A stretch of DNA of 64,000 nucleotides from Minicystis rosea (GTDB lineage: Bacteria; Myxococcota_A; Polyangia; Polyangiales; Polyangiaceae). Under the pieces are notes generated by a model that was not told the DNA's origin, searched no databases, and saw nothing but the letters and a program-made list of their open reading frames with translations. This document shows positions 35,225 to 44,457 of this stretch, one piece after another. The stretch lies in assembly GCA_001931535.1 (NCBI GenBank), contig CP016211.1, positions 5,501,573 through 5,565,572 on the forward strand, read 5' to 3'. A program made the position numbers and the translations under genes. How positions within the stretch are numbered: position 1 is the stretch's first letter; the number at the start of each line of letters is the position of its first letter.

Positions 35225-35386
35225 ATGGAGCATCCATATCGTCCGGTGAATCGAAGCGCCGGCGAGATTCGATATCACGCCAACCGCTACAACAGGCACG
35301 CTCCAGATTGGCAATCTCCCAGAGCTCCCTATCGCGGAGCCGACAACGAGAGAGCCTATCTCGGTCGACCGGAGCCCGAGCAATGA
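35225..35386 (+). CDS. Possible small basic Tyr/Arg-rich protein (53 aa)
   Basis: An uninterrupted ATG-to-TGA frame of 54 codons with a purine-rich GGAGCGAGGG 1-10 nt upstream. The product begins MEHPYRPVNRSAGEIRYHAN, contains five Tyr, nine Arg and two Trp/His-rich stretches, and has no Cys or hydrophobic segment. Base composition is visibly lower in G+C (codons TAT, CAT, ATT, AGA, CCA) than the helicase or sirtuin genes around it. It could be a small protein, a modified-peptide precursor, or chance. No family recognised. Confidence 0.4.
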   Translation: MEHPYRPVNRSAGEIRYHANRYNRHAPDWQSPRAPYRGADNERAYLGRPEPEQ

Positions 35387-35426
35387 AGGCGGGCTCCGCG
35401 TCTCCGCGGGCCGGCAACGTGGCGTT

Positions 35427-36338
35427 TTACTGGGAGAGGCTGGACACGCGCGCCGCGAGCGCGCGCAGCACGGGGAGCGCGCGGCCGGGGATGCCGATGT
35501 GGCCTTGCGGCACCCGAGCCTCGGCCACGTTGATGCGGATGAGCAGCCCTTTTCCATCGGCGACGATGCGCTCGGAGAAGGTGCGCACCGTCGCGATCGA
35601 CGTGCCCGCGCCGCACTCGATCACCACGAGGCGCGCCTTGCGCTGCGCGATGGTGTCGAGCCAAGCGTAGAGCCGCCGGTATTGCGCGTCGGTGACGCTG
35701 CGATCCCAGCGGGCGTCGGCGAACATGAGGACGTTGGGCCGGGCCAGCGCGCCGCACGATGGACACGCGGGCAAAGGTCGCTTCGCGCAGTGGGTCGCGG
35801 GATCGACCTCGACGCGAACGCGCGGGCGGAAGAGGCCCACACCGCACGCCGCCGTGCACTGGAGCAGGTGCATGGTCCCGTGGCATTCGACGATGCGCTC
35901 CGGATCGAAGCAGGCGCCCTGGAAGTGCCGATCGAGGTTGGAGGTGAGCACGAAGTGGCCCTCCGACATGCGCCGGCAAAGCCCGCGCAGGGCCATGAAC
36001 CCCGCGTGCGGGCGGGCGCGCTCGCACAGGTTCATCAGCTCGGTGTAGAAGCCCCACGCCCGCGCGCTGTCCGCGGTGAGACCATGCGGGCTCATGAGGC
36101 GAACCATCTGCGCGCCGAAGTCGGTCTTGCCGTCGCGCGCGCTCCACAAGCCGTCGTTCCCGCGGAAATCGGGCAGCCCGGAGTCGACGCCCATGCCCGC
36201 GCCCGTCGCGATGACGAGCGCGCTCGCCTCGCGAACGGCGCGCGCCGCCTTGTCGATGACGGCTTCGTGCAGATGCGTGAATGGCCCCGAATCCGCGGGA
36301 GGCAACGAGAGCCTCAACCCCGGGTGCTGACGCGTCAT
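35427..36338 (-). CDS. Sir2-family NAD-dependent protein deacylase
   Basis: 303 aa from the ATG at 36338, with GGGAGGG immediately upstream; the extension to 36509 is rejected. NAD-binding motif ATGAGMGVDSGLPDFRG, then TSNLDRHFQGACFD, catalytic His in VECHGTMHLLQC, zinc-binding Cys in LQCTAACGV and LPACPSCGALARP, and VLMFADARWD, VIECGAGTSI for the nicotinamide pocket. It removes acyl groups from lysine using NAD. It is longer than E. coli CobB; an N-terminal basic region precedes the domain. Convergent with the helicase gene. Confidence 0.93.
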   Translation of the reverse strand: MTRQHPGLRLSLPPADSGPFTHLHEAVIDKAARAVREASALVIATGAGMGVDSGLPDFRGNDGLWSARDGKTDFGAQMVRLMSPHGLTADSARAWGFYTELMNLCERARPHAGFMALRGLCRRMSEGHFVLTSNLDRHFQGACFDPERIVECHGTMHLLQCTAACGVGLFRPRVRVEVDPATHCAKRPLPACPSCGALARPNVLMFADARWDRSVTDAQYRRLYAWLDTIAQRKARLVVIECGAGTSIATVRTFSERIVADGKGLLIRINVAEARVPQGHIGIPGRALPVLRALAARVSSLSQ

Positions 36339-36465
36339 CCCTCCCCCTCCCCATCGATCATGCTGCCCGAGGTGCGCGCGCGGCGAAACCACGTTGCGCC
36401 CTGGGCGCGACGGATTTCGGAGGAGCTCGAAGCGCCGGTAACACGAAGGTGCATCGGGAGATCCC

Positions 36466-37155
36466 TCACGGACAGATCGGCACCGCGTAGTCGCCGTCGA
36501 CGTCGACACCGAACTGGACGACGCCGGTGTTCGATCCGGAGATGCGCACGACGATGGTCGCGCCGTCGTTGCTCAGGATCTCGAGCTGGCCCTGCTTGAA
36601 ATACCCGCCGCCGCCGAAGCAATCGCTCTGCTTCTCGGCGGCGACGAGCACGCTGTAGGACGTGAAGATGTCGAGCTGAGAGAGCGGGAAGATGGTGCCG
36701 GCGCTCTGCTGGTTGGGCGGGATGCCAAGCCTGACCTCCCAGAGCTGGACGGTGCCGCAGGGCCCGTGAAGCTCGTTTCCGCAGGCCGGTCCGTAGTTGC
36801 CGATGCGCACGAAGAGCATGTGCGGATCGAAGCCGGCGCCGCCGGCGACCGTCGACGAGGTGCTCGGCTTCGGCGGGAGCGAGGAAGCGTATTCGGCAAT
36901 CGCCGACGTCGGGCCCGCGACGCTCCCGCCGCCTTGCCCCCCATTGCCACCTGGGCCGCTGGTCCCGAAGCCACCCTGTCCTGCTTTGCCACCAGGACCG
37001 CCGCTGCTTCCGAAGCCACCGTTGCCACCGAGATCGCCGTTGCTCCCGGAGCCGTTGCTGGTGGTCTCGAGAACGGCGGTCTCACAGGCGACGGCGCCGA
37101 GCGCGGCCGCGAGGAGGAGCGAGATCGAAAGAGATGGTCTTGAAGACGAGCGCAC
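36466..37155 (-). CDS. Gly-rich lipoprotein, paralogue of the next gene
   Basis: 229 aa from a GTG at 37155: SLSISLLLAAALGAVAC is a lipoprotein signal (lipobox AVAC). An alternative start at 37311 adds a non-hydrophobic extension and is less likely. After the Cys comes a 60-residue Gly/Ser-rich linker, then a conserved module also present in the gene at 37373: SAIAEYASS, FVRIGNYGPACG, LEILSNDGATIVVRISGSN, GDYAVPICP. Paired Cys suggest disulfides outside the cytoplasm. Function unknown. Confidence 0.78.
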   Translation of the reverse strand: MRSSSRPSLSISLLLAAALGAVACETAVLETTSNGSGSNGDLGGNGGFGSSGGPGGKAGQGGFGTSGPGGNGGQGGGSVAGPTSAIAEYASSLPPKPSTSSTVAGGAGFDPHMLFVRIGNYGPACGNELHGPCGTVQLWEVRLGIPPNQQSAGTIFPLSQLDIFTSYSVLVAAEKQSDCFGGGGYFKQGQLEILSNDGATIVVRISGSNTGVVQFGVDVDGDYAVPICP

Positions 37156-37372
37156 GGCCGCACCGAGAGCACGGTGCGTGCCGATCACGAATGGGCGGGA
37201 AAGACAGCGATTGGCGCGCGCTCTGCGATGGGAAACGCGGCACAGGGCGACACACGCCGAGGCGGAAGCGGCTCGTGAGCGCGTCGGAAGCCTGAGCACG
37301 TTGGAAGCCACCCTGGCCGCGTCGGAAGCTCGCGAGCCTCCGACGGAAGCGATGAAACGTGCGCCGGAAGCT

Positions 37373-38002
37373 TCAGTGACAGATCGGCGCCGTGTAGTCG
37401 CCGTCGACGGGCACGTCGGAGAAGCCGGCGTTCGAGCCCGCGATGCGCAGGACGATGGTCGCGCCGTCGTTGCTCAGCACCTCGAGGGTACCGAAGCTGA
37501 AGGTGCCGCCGCCGCCCCAGCAGTCGTCCGGCGACCCGTTCGATCCGGTTTCGGAGAACATGCCGATGAACGGCTCGTCGCCGAGCTGAACGACGGTGCC
37601 CGCGGCCTGCAGCTCGGGCGGCAGCGTCAGCGAGAGCTGCCAAACCGTGGTGGTCGTGCAGGTGAAGGGGCTGATGGCGGAACCGCCGCACGTGGGGCCG
37701 TAGTTGCCGATGCGCACGTGGAGCGTGCTGGGATCCTCGGGCGTGGTGCCGCCACCGGTGGTCGACCCCGTGTCCGAGGGCGGATCCTGCACCGAGCTCC
37801 CGTACTCGGCGATCGCAGACGGCGGGCCGACGACGATGCTGCCCCCCTGCCCGCCGCTGCCACCGGCGCCGCCGGCACCGCCGCCGCCGCCACCTTCGCC
37901 GTCGTTGCCACCGATGACGGCGGTCTTGCAGGCAGTGGCGCCGAGCGCGGTGGCGAAGAAAAGGATCGAGAGCAAGCGGGAGGTCGTGGAGGTCATGAGC
38001 AT
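37373..38002 (-). CDS. Gly-rich lipoprotein, paralogue of the previous gene
   Basis: 209 aa; the ATG at 38002 or 37996 starts a signal SRLLSILFFATALGATAC with lipobox ATAC. A run GEGGGGGGAGGAGGSGGQGG forms the linker. The module matches the neighbour: SAIAEYGSS, HVRIGNYGPTCG, LEVLSNDGATIVLRIAGSN, GDYTAPICH. The pair probably arose by tandem duplication; the shared last 30 residues are the most conserved. Function unknown; surface or periplasmic. Confidence 0.85.
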   Translation of the reverse strand: MLMTSTTSRLLSILFFATALGATACKTAVIGGNDGEGGGGGGAGGAGGSGGQGGSIVVGPPSAIAEYGSSVQDPPSDTGSTTGGGTTPEDPSTLHVRIGNYGPTCGGSAISPFTCTTTTVWQLSLTLPPELQAAGTVVQLGDEPFIGMFSETGSNGSPDDCWGGGGTFSFGTLEVLSNDGATIVLRIAGSNAGFSDVPVDGDYTAPICH

Positions 38003-38177
38003 GGCCGCCCCTAGAGCACGGGGTGTGCCGCCGGAGAATGTCGAAGATCCACAGCAAATGCGCGGCGAGCCGCGCCGTTGCGATCACGAGCGCGGCACAG
38101 GGCGACACAGCGGCGGGGGGCCGCGAAACCATGGGCCGGGCGCGCAATGAAGACGCGCAGCGGTCGGCGTCGACATC

Positions 38178-38948
38178 GTGATGGAGGGCCGCGTAGATTG
38201 GGCGCGCGTGCGTGCTCCTCCCCTGCCCTGTCGAGCCGTCGCGCTCGCGACGCTCGCGGTCACGCTGCTCGCCGCGGCGCCGGCGTCCGCCGAGATGACC
38301 GACGCCGAGGTCGCGCAGCGCATCGCCTTCCTTCAAGACCGGCTCGTGCGCGGCGAGCGCTCGGCCAAGCTTTGGTGGCACCTCTGGTACTCGGGCTACC
38401 TGACGCTCACCGTCGGCCAAGGCATTCTCGCGGGTGCCGTGAAGGATCCCGGGTTCCGCGCGGAGCGGGCCGTGGGCGCGGTGATGTCGTCGCTCGGCGC
38501 TGGCGCGCTGGGCGTCTTCGACTTCCCGGCGCGGTATGCAGGCAGCGCGATCCAAGGCATGCCCGAAGGCACGCCGGAGGAGCGCCGGCGCAAGCTCGCC
38601 GCCGCCGAGCGGCTCTTGCAAAAGTCCGCGGAGGGCGAGGCCTTCGGCCGATCGTGGCTCTCGCACGCGGCCTGCGGCGCGGTGGCCGTGGGCGCGGGCT
38701 TCCTCTTGGGCTTCGCGTACAAGCGTGGCTGGGCCGCGCTCACCACCGTGGCCGGCAGCCTCGCGATCAGCGAGCTCCAGATCTGGACGCAGCCGACCGC
38801 CGCCATCGGTGATTGGAAGGCGTATCGCGAGGGCGCCTTCACCCTCGCGCCGAACACCCTCGCGCCGAAGCCCGCGGAGAAGGCGCAGGCCGCTTGGTGG
38901 CAGATCTCGGTGATGCCCAACGGCGTGGGCATCGTCGGCGGGTTCTGA
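38178..38948 (+). CDS. Exported membrane-associated protein of unknown function
   Basis: Up to 256 aa; a GTG at 38208 would give a signal peptide ending in AAAPASA. The mature part begins EMTDAEVAQRIAFLQDRLVRGER, followed by three hydrophobic stretches (LWWHLWYSGYLTLTVGQGIL, VMSSLGAGALGVFDFP, ACGAVAVGAGFLLGFAY) and a final aromatic WWQISVMPNGVGIVGGF resembling a terminal beta-strand. No family recognised. It may be an outer- or inner-membrane protein. Confidence 0.75.
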   Translation: MMEGRVDWARVRAPPLPCRAVALATLAVTLLAAAPASAEMTDAEVAQRIAFLQDRLVRGERSAKLWWHLWYSGYLTLTVGQGILAGAVKDPGFRAERAVGAVMSSLGAGALGVFDFPARYAGSAIQGMPEGTPEERRRKLAAAERLLQKSAEGEAFGRSWLSHAACGAVAVGAGFLLGFAYKRGWAALTTVAGSLAISELQIWTQPTAAIGDWKAYREGAFTLAPNTLAPKPAEKAQAAWWQISVMPNGVGIVGGF

Positions 38949-38987
38949 GCTTCGCGCGCAGCGAGACGCGCATGCGATGCTCGAGCG

Positions 38988-40883
38988 TCAGCGCTTCGCG
39001 CCGGCGAGCGCATCGGCGACGAAGGCCGCCGCTTCGCTGTGGATGACCTTGGCCTCACCGTCGAGATCGACGGGCACCGGCCGGCCGAGGAGACGCTCGA
39101 CGGCGTGGGCCGCATAGCCGCGCACCAGCGGATACTCGCTGGCCATCAAAGGCACGAGCGCAGGCGCGACCTCGCGCGGGCCGCGCTCGCCGAGCACGGC
39201 GGCCGCGGCGATCTGCTCGTGTGCCTTGCCCAGCGCCACCGTGGCGAGGAGCGCGTTCACCCCGAGGTCGTCGCCGTAGAGGCGGCGCAGCGCCGCGCGA
39301 TCGAAGCGCTTGTTCCACCAGCGCTCCATCGTGTCGACCAGCGAGGCCACGGATTTGTCGGCGTGGCAGAGCGCGCATTCGATCGGGCGATCGCGCTCCA
39401 CGCGGGCCGCATCGGTGGGCGATCCGATGCGATGATAGCGCGTGAGCCGATACCCGAGACCCGTGTTCTTGCGTGGCATGTGGCAGCCGACGCAGGCGCT
39501 GCCGTCGCCGTCGGGCGCGTGATGCGTGTGTGCCGCGAGCGCCTGGGGCGCGCGCTGGCGCTCGTGGCAGCGTGTGCAGGCGTCGTTGCCGGCGATGGTG
39601 CCGAGTCGATCGAGATCCTCGCGGCGATCTTCGCGATGCGGATCATGGCAGGCGCTGCACGCGAGCTTGGACGTGCACGCGCCGAGGAGGAAGTCGCGCG
39701 CCTCGCCCGAGTTGATGCTGCTTCCGCCGGGCGGCGGCCGCTTGGACGAGGGATCCGCGCTCGCGTTGCGCGGGCGGATGCCGCCCTCCCACGTGAAGGG
39801 ATAGCGCGAGAAGAGGACGGTGTGACAGCGCGCGCAGACGTGGTTGATCTCTTCGGCGCGGCTCGGCGTCGCATCGGTGCGCGCCGGGTTCGGCGAGAGA
39901 TTGGCGATCGCGGGGCTCCGCGGCGCGAACGTTGGCCGCTTCGAAGGATCGTCGACGTGCTCGCGGGCGCCGTTGTGGCAGGCCTCGCAGCCGATGCCGA
40001 CCTCGACGAGCCGCTCCTCGCCGAAGCGCTCCCAGGTGGCGGCGATCACGGCCTCGAGCGCATCGCTCGCGGTGGCCTCCGCGCGAAGCGGAGGCGCGCC
40101 GAGCACACCGAGCTCGGAGGACGCGGCGCGGACGATCTGCGTCGGATCGGCGATGGTGGTCTTCCACAAGCGATCGGCGGGGAGGAGGCGATCGCTCACC
40201 GAGCCTTGGTACGAGCGCCCGCCGCCGAGCAAGTCGTCGTAGATCGTCGCCAGGTAGGGCGCGGTGTTGTGGCAGAAGATGCAGGTCTGTCTCCAGGGCG
40301 CGCCGTGCGTTCCGAGGTGCGGCCGCTCCTTGACCATCACCGAGTAGCCCTTGTATCGCCACGATTTCGCGAACAAGAGATACGACACGGGGAGCACCGG
40401 CTCGTCGCTCGCATCGCCGACGGGCGGGCTGTCCGCGGCCGTGCCGCTGACCTCGCGGCCCACGTAGTCCTCGCGATAGCGGCCGCCGATCACGCGGGTC
40501 ACGCGGAAGAGCTGCGGGGCGCGGCCCTGCGCCTCGACGCGCATGTAGCGGCGCCCCTCTTCGGTGAAGGCGGTGACGCGATCGCCTTTGAACCGAAACA
40601 CGCTGCCGTCGAACGGCGCCCGGATGACGGGCTCCCCGCTCTCGCGCGCGAGCCGCGTCATGTTGCGCATCGGCGAGGCGCGCCACGCTTCGTAGATGGA
40701 GGCGTGGCAGCCTGCGCAGCGCAGGGATCCCGCGTAGTCGCGGCGCTCGACGTTGCTCGCGACCACGCTCGGGCGGGCGGGCTCGGGGCGCGCGGGCGGC
40801 GCGACAGCCGAGGCGCAGCCGGCGACGGCGAGCGCAAGGCCGAGCAGGCCATGGAGGGCGGGCGATCGGGAGCCTACGGGCAA
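38988..40883 (-). CDS. Octaheme c-type cytochrome lipoprotein
   Basis: 631 aa with eight CxxCH haem-binding motifs: CAGCH, CIFCH, CEACH, CARCH, CSACH, CTRCH, CVGCH and CALCH. The N-terminus LLGLALAVAGC is a lipoprotein signal, so it is probably tethered to a membrane facing the periplasm or outside. After the last haem, about 100 residues form HEAT-like helices (VAPALVPLMASEYPLVRGYAAHAVERLL). It probably transfers electrons; the partner and physiological acceptor are unknown, and no other respiratory gene lies nearby. A TPR/HEAT tail after a multihaem block is seen in deltaproteobacterial cytochromes. Confidence 0.92.
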   Translation of the reverse strand: MPVGSRSPALHGLLGLALAVAGCASAVAPPARPEPARPSVVASNVERRDYAGSLRCAGCHASIYEAWRASPMRNMTRLARESGEPVIRAPFDGSVFRFKGDRVTAFTEEGRRYMRVEAQGRAPQLFRVTRVIGGRYREDYVGREVSGTAADSPPVGDASDEPVLPVSYLLFAKSWRYKGYSVMVKERPHLGTHGAPWRQTCIFCHNTAPYLATIYDDLLGGGRSYQGSVSDRLLPADRLWKTTIADPTQIVRAASSELGVLGAPPLRAEATASDALEAVIAATWERFGEERLVEVGIGCEACHNGAREHVDDPSKRPTFAPRSPAIANLSPNPARTDATPSRAEEINHVCARCHTVLFSRYPFTWEGGIRPRNASADPSSKRPPPGGSSINSGEARDFLLGACTSKLACSACHDPHREDRREDLDRLGTIAGNDACTRCHERQRAPQALAAHTHHAPDGDGSACVGCHMPRKNTGLGYRLTRYHRIGSPTDAARVERDRPIECALCHADKSVASLVDTMERWWNKRFDRAALRRLYGDDLGVNALLATVALGKAHEQIAAAAVLGERGPREVAPALVPLMASEYPLVRGYAAHAVERLLGRPVPVDLDGEAKVIHSEAAAFVADALAGAKR

Positions 40884-41091
40884 GACCCGATGATACCTGC
40901 GGTGACCTCATCGAAGGCACCCGGAAGCGTTTATCGAAGCTCCAAACGCGGCTTTCGTCACCGTCCACGCAGGGACGATGTGTCCTCGCTCGCCTCGTCA
41001 CCGATGCTCACCGAGGAAACTGCCCGCGCTGCGGCTCCCCTGATAGGATGGTCATGATGCGAGGAGCCTCGACGAAGCGGAGCGATCTTCG

Positions 41092-43293
41092 ATGATCGTG
41101 CTCAAGACGCTGCTGTCGCAGCTCGCCCGGCCCGAGGTGACCGAGGTCGTGCTGCAAGGGGGAAAGCCGCCGTCGCTCCGCATCGGTGGCCAGATCGAAA
41201 CGGCCACCGAGCGCCCGGTGTCGGGGGACGAGCTGGTGCAGCTCCTCTTCAGCGCCGGCGGGAGCCGCTACGTCGAGTCGCTGAGCGCGAAGCCGACACA
41301 GTGGCGCACGCGTATCGAAGGCGTCGGCGCCGTGGTGGTCACCGCCACGCAGCACGGCGATACGATCGAAGCGCATTTCGCGCTGCGAGACGCGCCTCCC
41401 GTCGCGTCGCCGCCGCCGCGCACGCGGGCCTCGACGGTGCCGCCGCCGCGCGGACCGAAGACGGTCCGCCCACCGCGCGCTGATGCGGCCGCGCCGGGCT
41501 CGAAGCGCAAGCCCGGCGCGCGCGCCCCGGAGCCCGCGGTGGAGACGCCGCGCGTGCCGGCCTTCGAGAGCAGCGCGCTCGCGGCGCGATCCGTGGAGCC
41601 GGCGCCGTCTCGACGCGAGTGGCCGGAGGCTCCTTCACCGTTCCCGCCTCCGGTGAAGCGCGGCGAGCTGCCGACGTTGCCGAGCGACATCGAGATCGAT
41701 CTCGACGTCGACGCCGACGACATCCCGCGGCCCACGCCGTTCGACGACGTCATCGGCGCGGCGCACGCTGCGGCGTCCGATGCTCGCAGCCCGAGCCCCG
41801 CGCCGCGTGCCCGTGTGGGCATCGCGCCCGACACCGGGCCCGCCTCGCGCGCCGCCACGGTCGAGCTGGCCGCAGCACAAGAGGCCGGTCCGCGTACGCC
41901 CACCGTCGAGCTCGAAGCGGCTCCACCGCGGCGCAGCACGGCCGCGCGGATGTCGGCCATCACGGCGCCGGCGCTCCACACCAACATGGCGCGGCTGACC
42001 GAGACGGCGGAGGGCTCGCTGCGGCCACCGCCGGCCGCGAGCGCGGCGCCTTCGCTCGCGCCCAAGCGCGGCGACGCCTTCCGCACGCTGCTCCAAGCCG
42101 CGCGCGAAGCAGGCGGGAGCGATCTCCATCTCATCGCCGGACGCCCGCCTCTCCTGCGCATCGCCGGTCAGCTCGTCCCGCACGGCGAGCCGCTCGATCC
42201 TCGCCTCGTCGAGGACATGATGCGCCCGCGCATCCCCCCGCGCCTCACGGCCACCTTCGAGCGCGACGGCTCGTGCGACTTCGCCTTGGAAGAGCCGGAG
42301 CTCGGTCGCTTCCGCGTCAACGTGTCGCGCCAGCGCACCGGCCTCAAGGCCACGATGCGCCTCATCGCGGCGGAGATTCCCACGCTCGCGGCGCTCGGCC
42401 TGCCCGACGCCATCGCGGCGGCCACGCACCATCATCAAGGCTTGATCGTCATCAGCGGGCCCACCGGGCACGGCAAGACCACCACGCTGGCCGCCCTGCT
42501 CGACACGATGAACCGCGAGACCAAGCGGCACATCATCACGGTCGAAGATCCCATCGAGTACGTCCACCCGCAGAAGCAGGCGCTCATGAGCCAGCGCGAG
42601 GTCGGCACGCACACGCGCTCGTTCCAAGCCGCGCTCAAGGCCTCGCTGCGCGAGGATCCCGACGTCATCGTGATCGGCGAGCTGCGCGACACCGAGACGG
42701 TGCGCGCGGCCATCGCCGCCAGCGAGACGGGTCACCTCGTGATCGGGACCATGAACACGCCGAGCGCGGCCAAGACGATCGATCGTCTCATCGATCTCTT
42801 CCCTCCCGCCGATCAGCAACAGGTGCGCATGACGCTCGCCGGAGGCCTCCGCCTCGTCGTCAGCCAGCGCCTCCTGCCGGACGTGGGCGGCCGTCGCATG
42901 GTCGCGGCCGTCGAGGTGCTGCCCGGCGTCGTGCCGTTGTGGAACTTGATCCGCGACGGGCGCACCTACCAGATCCCGAGCCTGCAGCAGCGCGGCAAGG
43001 GCTTCGGCGTCATCCGCCTCGACGACTCGCTCGCGGAGCTGGTGCGCGCGGGCCGCGTCACCGCAGCGGCCGCCGTCGCCGTCGCCGATGCGCCCGAAGA
43101 TTTGGAGGCGGCCCTCGGCATGCGTCGCAACAGCCAGACGGGTCAGCGCGCCGTCACGCCGCCCGCGGTGCCTCCGCCTTCGCCCTCGGGCAGCGGCGGC
43201 CGGCCCACCGACGGACGCGCGACCGATCCCACGCGAGGCTTCTTCGAGCGCGCCGGCGCGCTCTTCGGCGGCAGCGGGAAGAAGGGTACTTAG
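41092..43293 (+). CDS. PilT-type ATPase with duplicated N-terminal domain
   Basis: 733 aa. Residues about 1-100 look like a second, degenerate PilT N-terminal domain (TEVVLQGGKPPSLRIGGQI), followed by about 220 residues of Pro/Ala/Arg-rich linker. The full PilT domain follows: SDLHLIAGRPPLLRIAGQLV, Walker A GPTGHGKTTT (about 456-465, His where Ser is usual), Asp-box VEDPIEYVHPQKQ, Walker B DVIVIGELRD, GTMNTPSAAKTIDRLID. The C-terminal tail is Pro-rich. PilT retracts type IV pili; this fusion may interact with another motor or regulator. The next gene, a canonical PilT, starts 2 nt downstream. Confidence 0.9.
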   Translation: MIVLKTLLSQLARPEVTEVVLQGGKPPSLRIGGQIETATERPVSGDELVQLLFSAGGSRYVESLSAKPTQWRTRIEGVGAVVVTATQHGDTIEAHFALRDAPPVASPPPRTRASTVPPPRGPKTVRPPRADAAAPGSKRKPGARAPEPAVETPRVPAFESSALAARSVEPAPSRREWPEAPSPFPPPVKRGELPTLPSDIEIDLDVDADDIPRPTPFDDVIGAAHAAASDARSPSPAPRARVGIAPDTGPASRAATVELAAAQEAGPRTPTVELEAAPPRRSTAARMSAITAPALHTNMARLTETAEGSLRPPPAASAAPSLAPKRGDAFRTLLQAAREAGGSDLHLIAGRPPLLRIAGQLVPHGEPLDPRLVEDMMRPRIPPRLTATFERDGSCDFALEEPELGRFRVNVSRQRTGLKATMRLIAAEIPTLAALGLPDAIAAATHHHQGLIVISGPTGHGKTTTLAALLDTMNRETKRHIITVEDPIEYVHPQKQALMSQREVGTHTRSFQAALKASLREDPDVIVIGELRDTETVRAAIAASETGHLVIGTMNTPSAAKTIDRLIDLFPPADQQQVRMTLAGGLRLVVSQRLLPDVGGRRMVAAVEVLPGVVPLWNLIRDGRTYQIPSLQQRGKGFGVIRLDDSLAELVRAGRVTAAAAVAVADAPEDLEAALGMRRNSQTGQRAVTPPAVPPPSPSGSGGRPTDGRATDPTRGFFERAGALFGGSGKKGT

Positions 43294-43295
43294 GC

Positions 43296-44378
43296 ATGGC
43301 CCGCATCGACGCGCTCTTCGACGAGCTCCTCGCGCGCAAGGGGAGCGATCTGCACCTCGGCATCGGTTACCCGCCGCTCGTGCGCCGGCGCGGCGAGCTC
43401 GAGAGCCTGCGCGACAGGCCCATCGACGCCGACGAGATGGAGGCGCTCCTCTTCGAGATCGTGAGCCCCGCCGAGCGCGCGCGCATCACCGGCGATCTCG
43501 ATCTCGATTTCGCCTATGCCCACGGGGACAAGGCCCGCTTCCGCGCCAACTACTTCTACAAGTCGACCGGGCTCGCGGCCGTGTTCCGCACCATCCCGAG
43601 CCGCGTCCTCTCGCTCGACGAGCTCGGTTGTCCCGAGGTCGTGCGGCGCATCGCCGACCGCCGCGCCGGGCTCGTGCTCGTCACGGGCCCGACCGGATCG
43701 GGCAAGAGCACCACGCTCGCGGCCATGATCGATCACATCAACCGATCGCGCGCCTGCCACGTGCTCACCATCGAGGACCCGGTGGAGTTCGTGCACCAGC
43801 CCATACGCGCGCAGATCACGCATCGCGAGGTCGGCCCCGACGCGGGCAGCTTCGCGGCCGCCATCCGCAGCGCCGGCCGCGAGGACGCGGACGTCATCCT
43901 CGTCGGCGAGCTCCGCACCAACGAGACCATGAAGCTCGCCCTCCAGATCGCGAGCTTCGGCGTGCTCGTCTTCGGCACGGTGCACACCAACAGCGCGCCC
44001 GCGACCATCGATCGCATCATCAACGCCTTCCCCGCCGAGGAGCAGCCGCAGGTGCGCGGCATGCTCGCGGAGAGCCTCGCGGCCATCGTCGCGCAGCAGC
44101 TCCTCAAGACCGCGGACGGCGCGGGCCGCGTCGCCGCGCACGAGATCCTCCTCGGATCGAGCGCCCTCTCCGCCATGATCCGCGAGGGCAAGACGTTCCA
44201 AATCCCGAGCCTCATGCAGGCCGGCGGCGCCGTCGGCATGCAAACGATGGACGCCGCCTTGGAGCGCCTCGTGAGCCGCGGCCTGGTGACGCCGGACGAC
44301 GCGATCGAGAAGGCCATCGACAAAGAGTCGTTCCAGAAGACCGTCACCCGCCGCACGGGCGCGCCGCCCTTGGGCTGA
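43296..44378 (+). CDS. pilT: Type IV pilus twitching motility ATPase, PilT family
   Basis: 360 aa, canonical PilT length. Motifs: SDLHLGIGYPPLVRRRG, Walker A TGPTGSGKSTT (about 129-139), TIEDPVEFVHQPIRAQITHREV (Asp box), DVILVGELRTNETMKLAL (Walker B), VFGTVHTNSAPATIDRIINAF (His box), and AMIREGKTFQIPSLMQAGG near the C-terminus. It is a hexameric retraction motor at the inner membrane. It starts 2 nt after the preceding PilT-like gene, so the two are coupled. The start is ATG at 43296. Confidence 0.95.
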   Translation: MARIDALFDELLARKGSDLHLGIGYPPLVRRRGELESLRDRPIDADEMEALLFEIVSPAERARITGDLDLDFAYAHGDKARFRANYFYKSTGLAAVFRTIPSRVLSLDELGCPEVVRRIADRRAGLVLVTGPTGSGKSTTLAAMIDHINRSRACHVLTIEDPVEFVHQPIRAQITHREVGPDAGSFAAAIRSAGREDADVILVGELRTNETMKLALQIASFGVLVFGTVHTNSAPATIDRIINAFPAEEQPQVRGMLAESLAAIVAQQLLKTADGAGRVAAHEILLGSSALSAMIREGKTFQIPSLMQAGGAVGMQTMDAALERLVSRGLVTPDDAIEKAIDKESFQKTVTRRTGAPPLG

Positions 44379-44457
44379 TCCGAACGCGCGCGCCCGACGA
44401 GCGGCCCCCGCGAGCGACGCCTGCACACGTCGGCCAGCACCTCGCGCCCCTCCGCCC

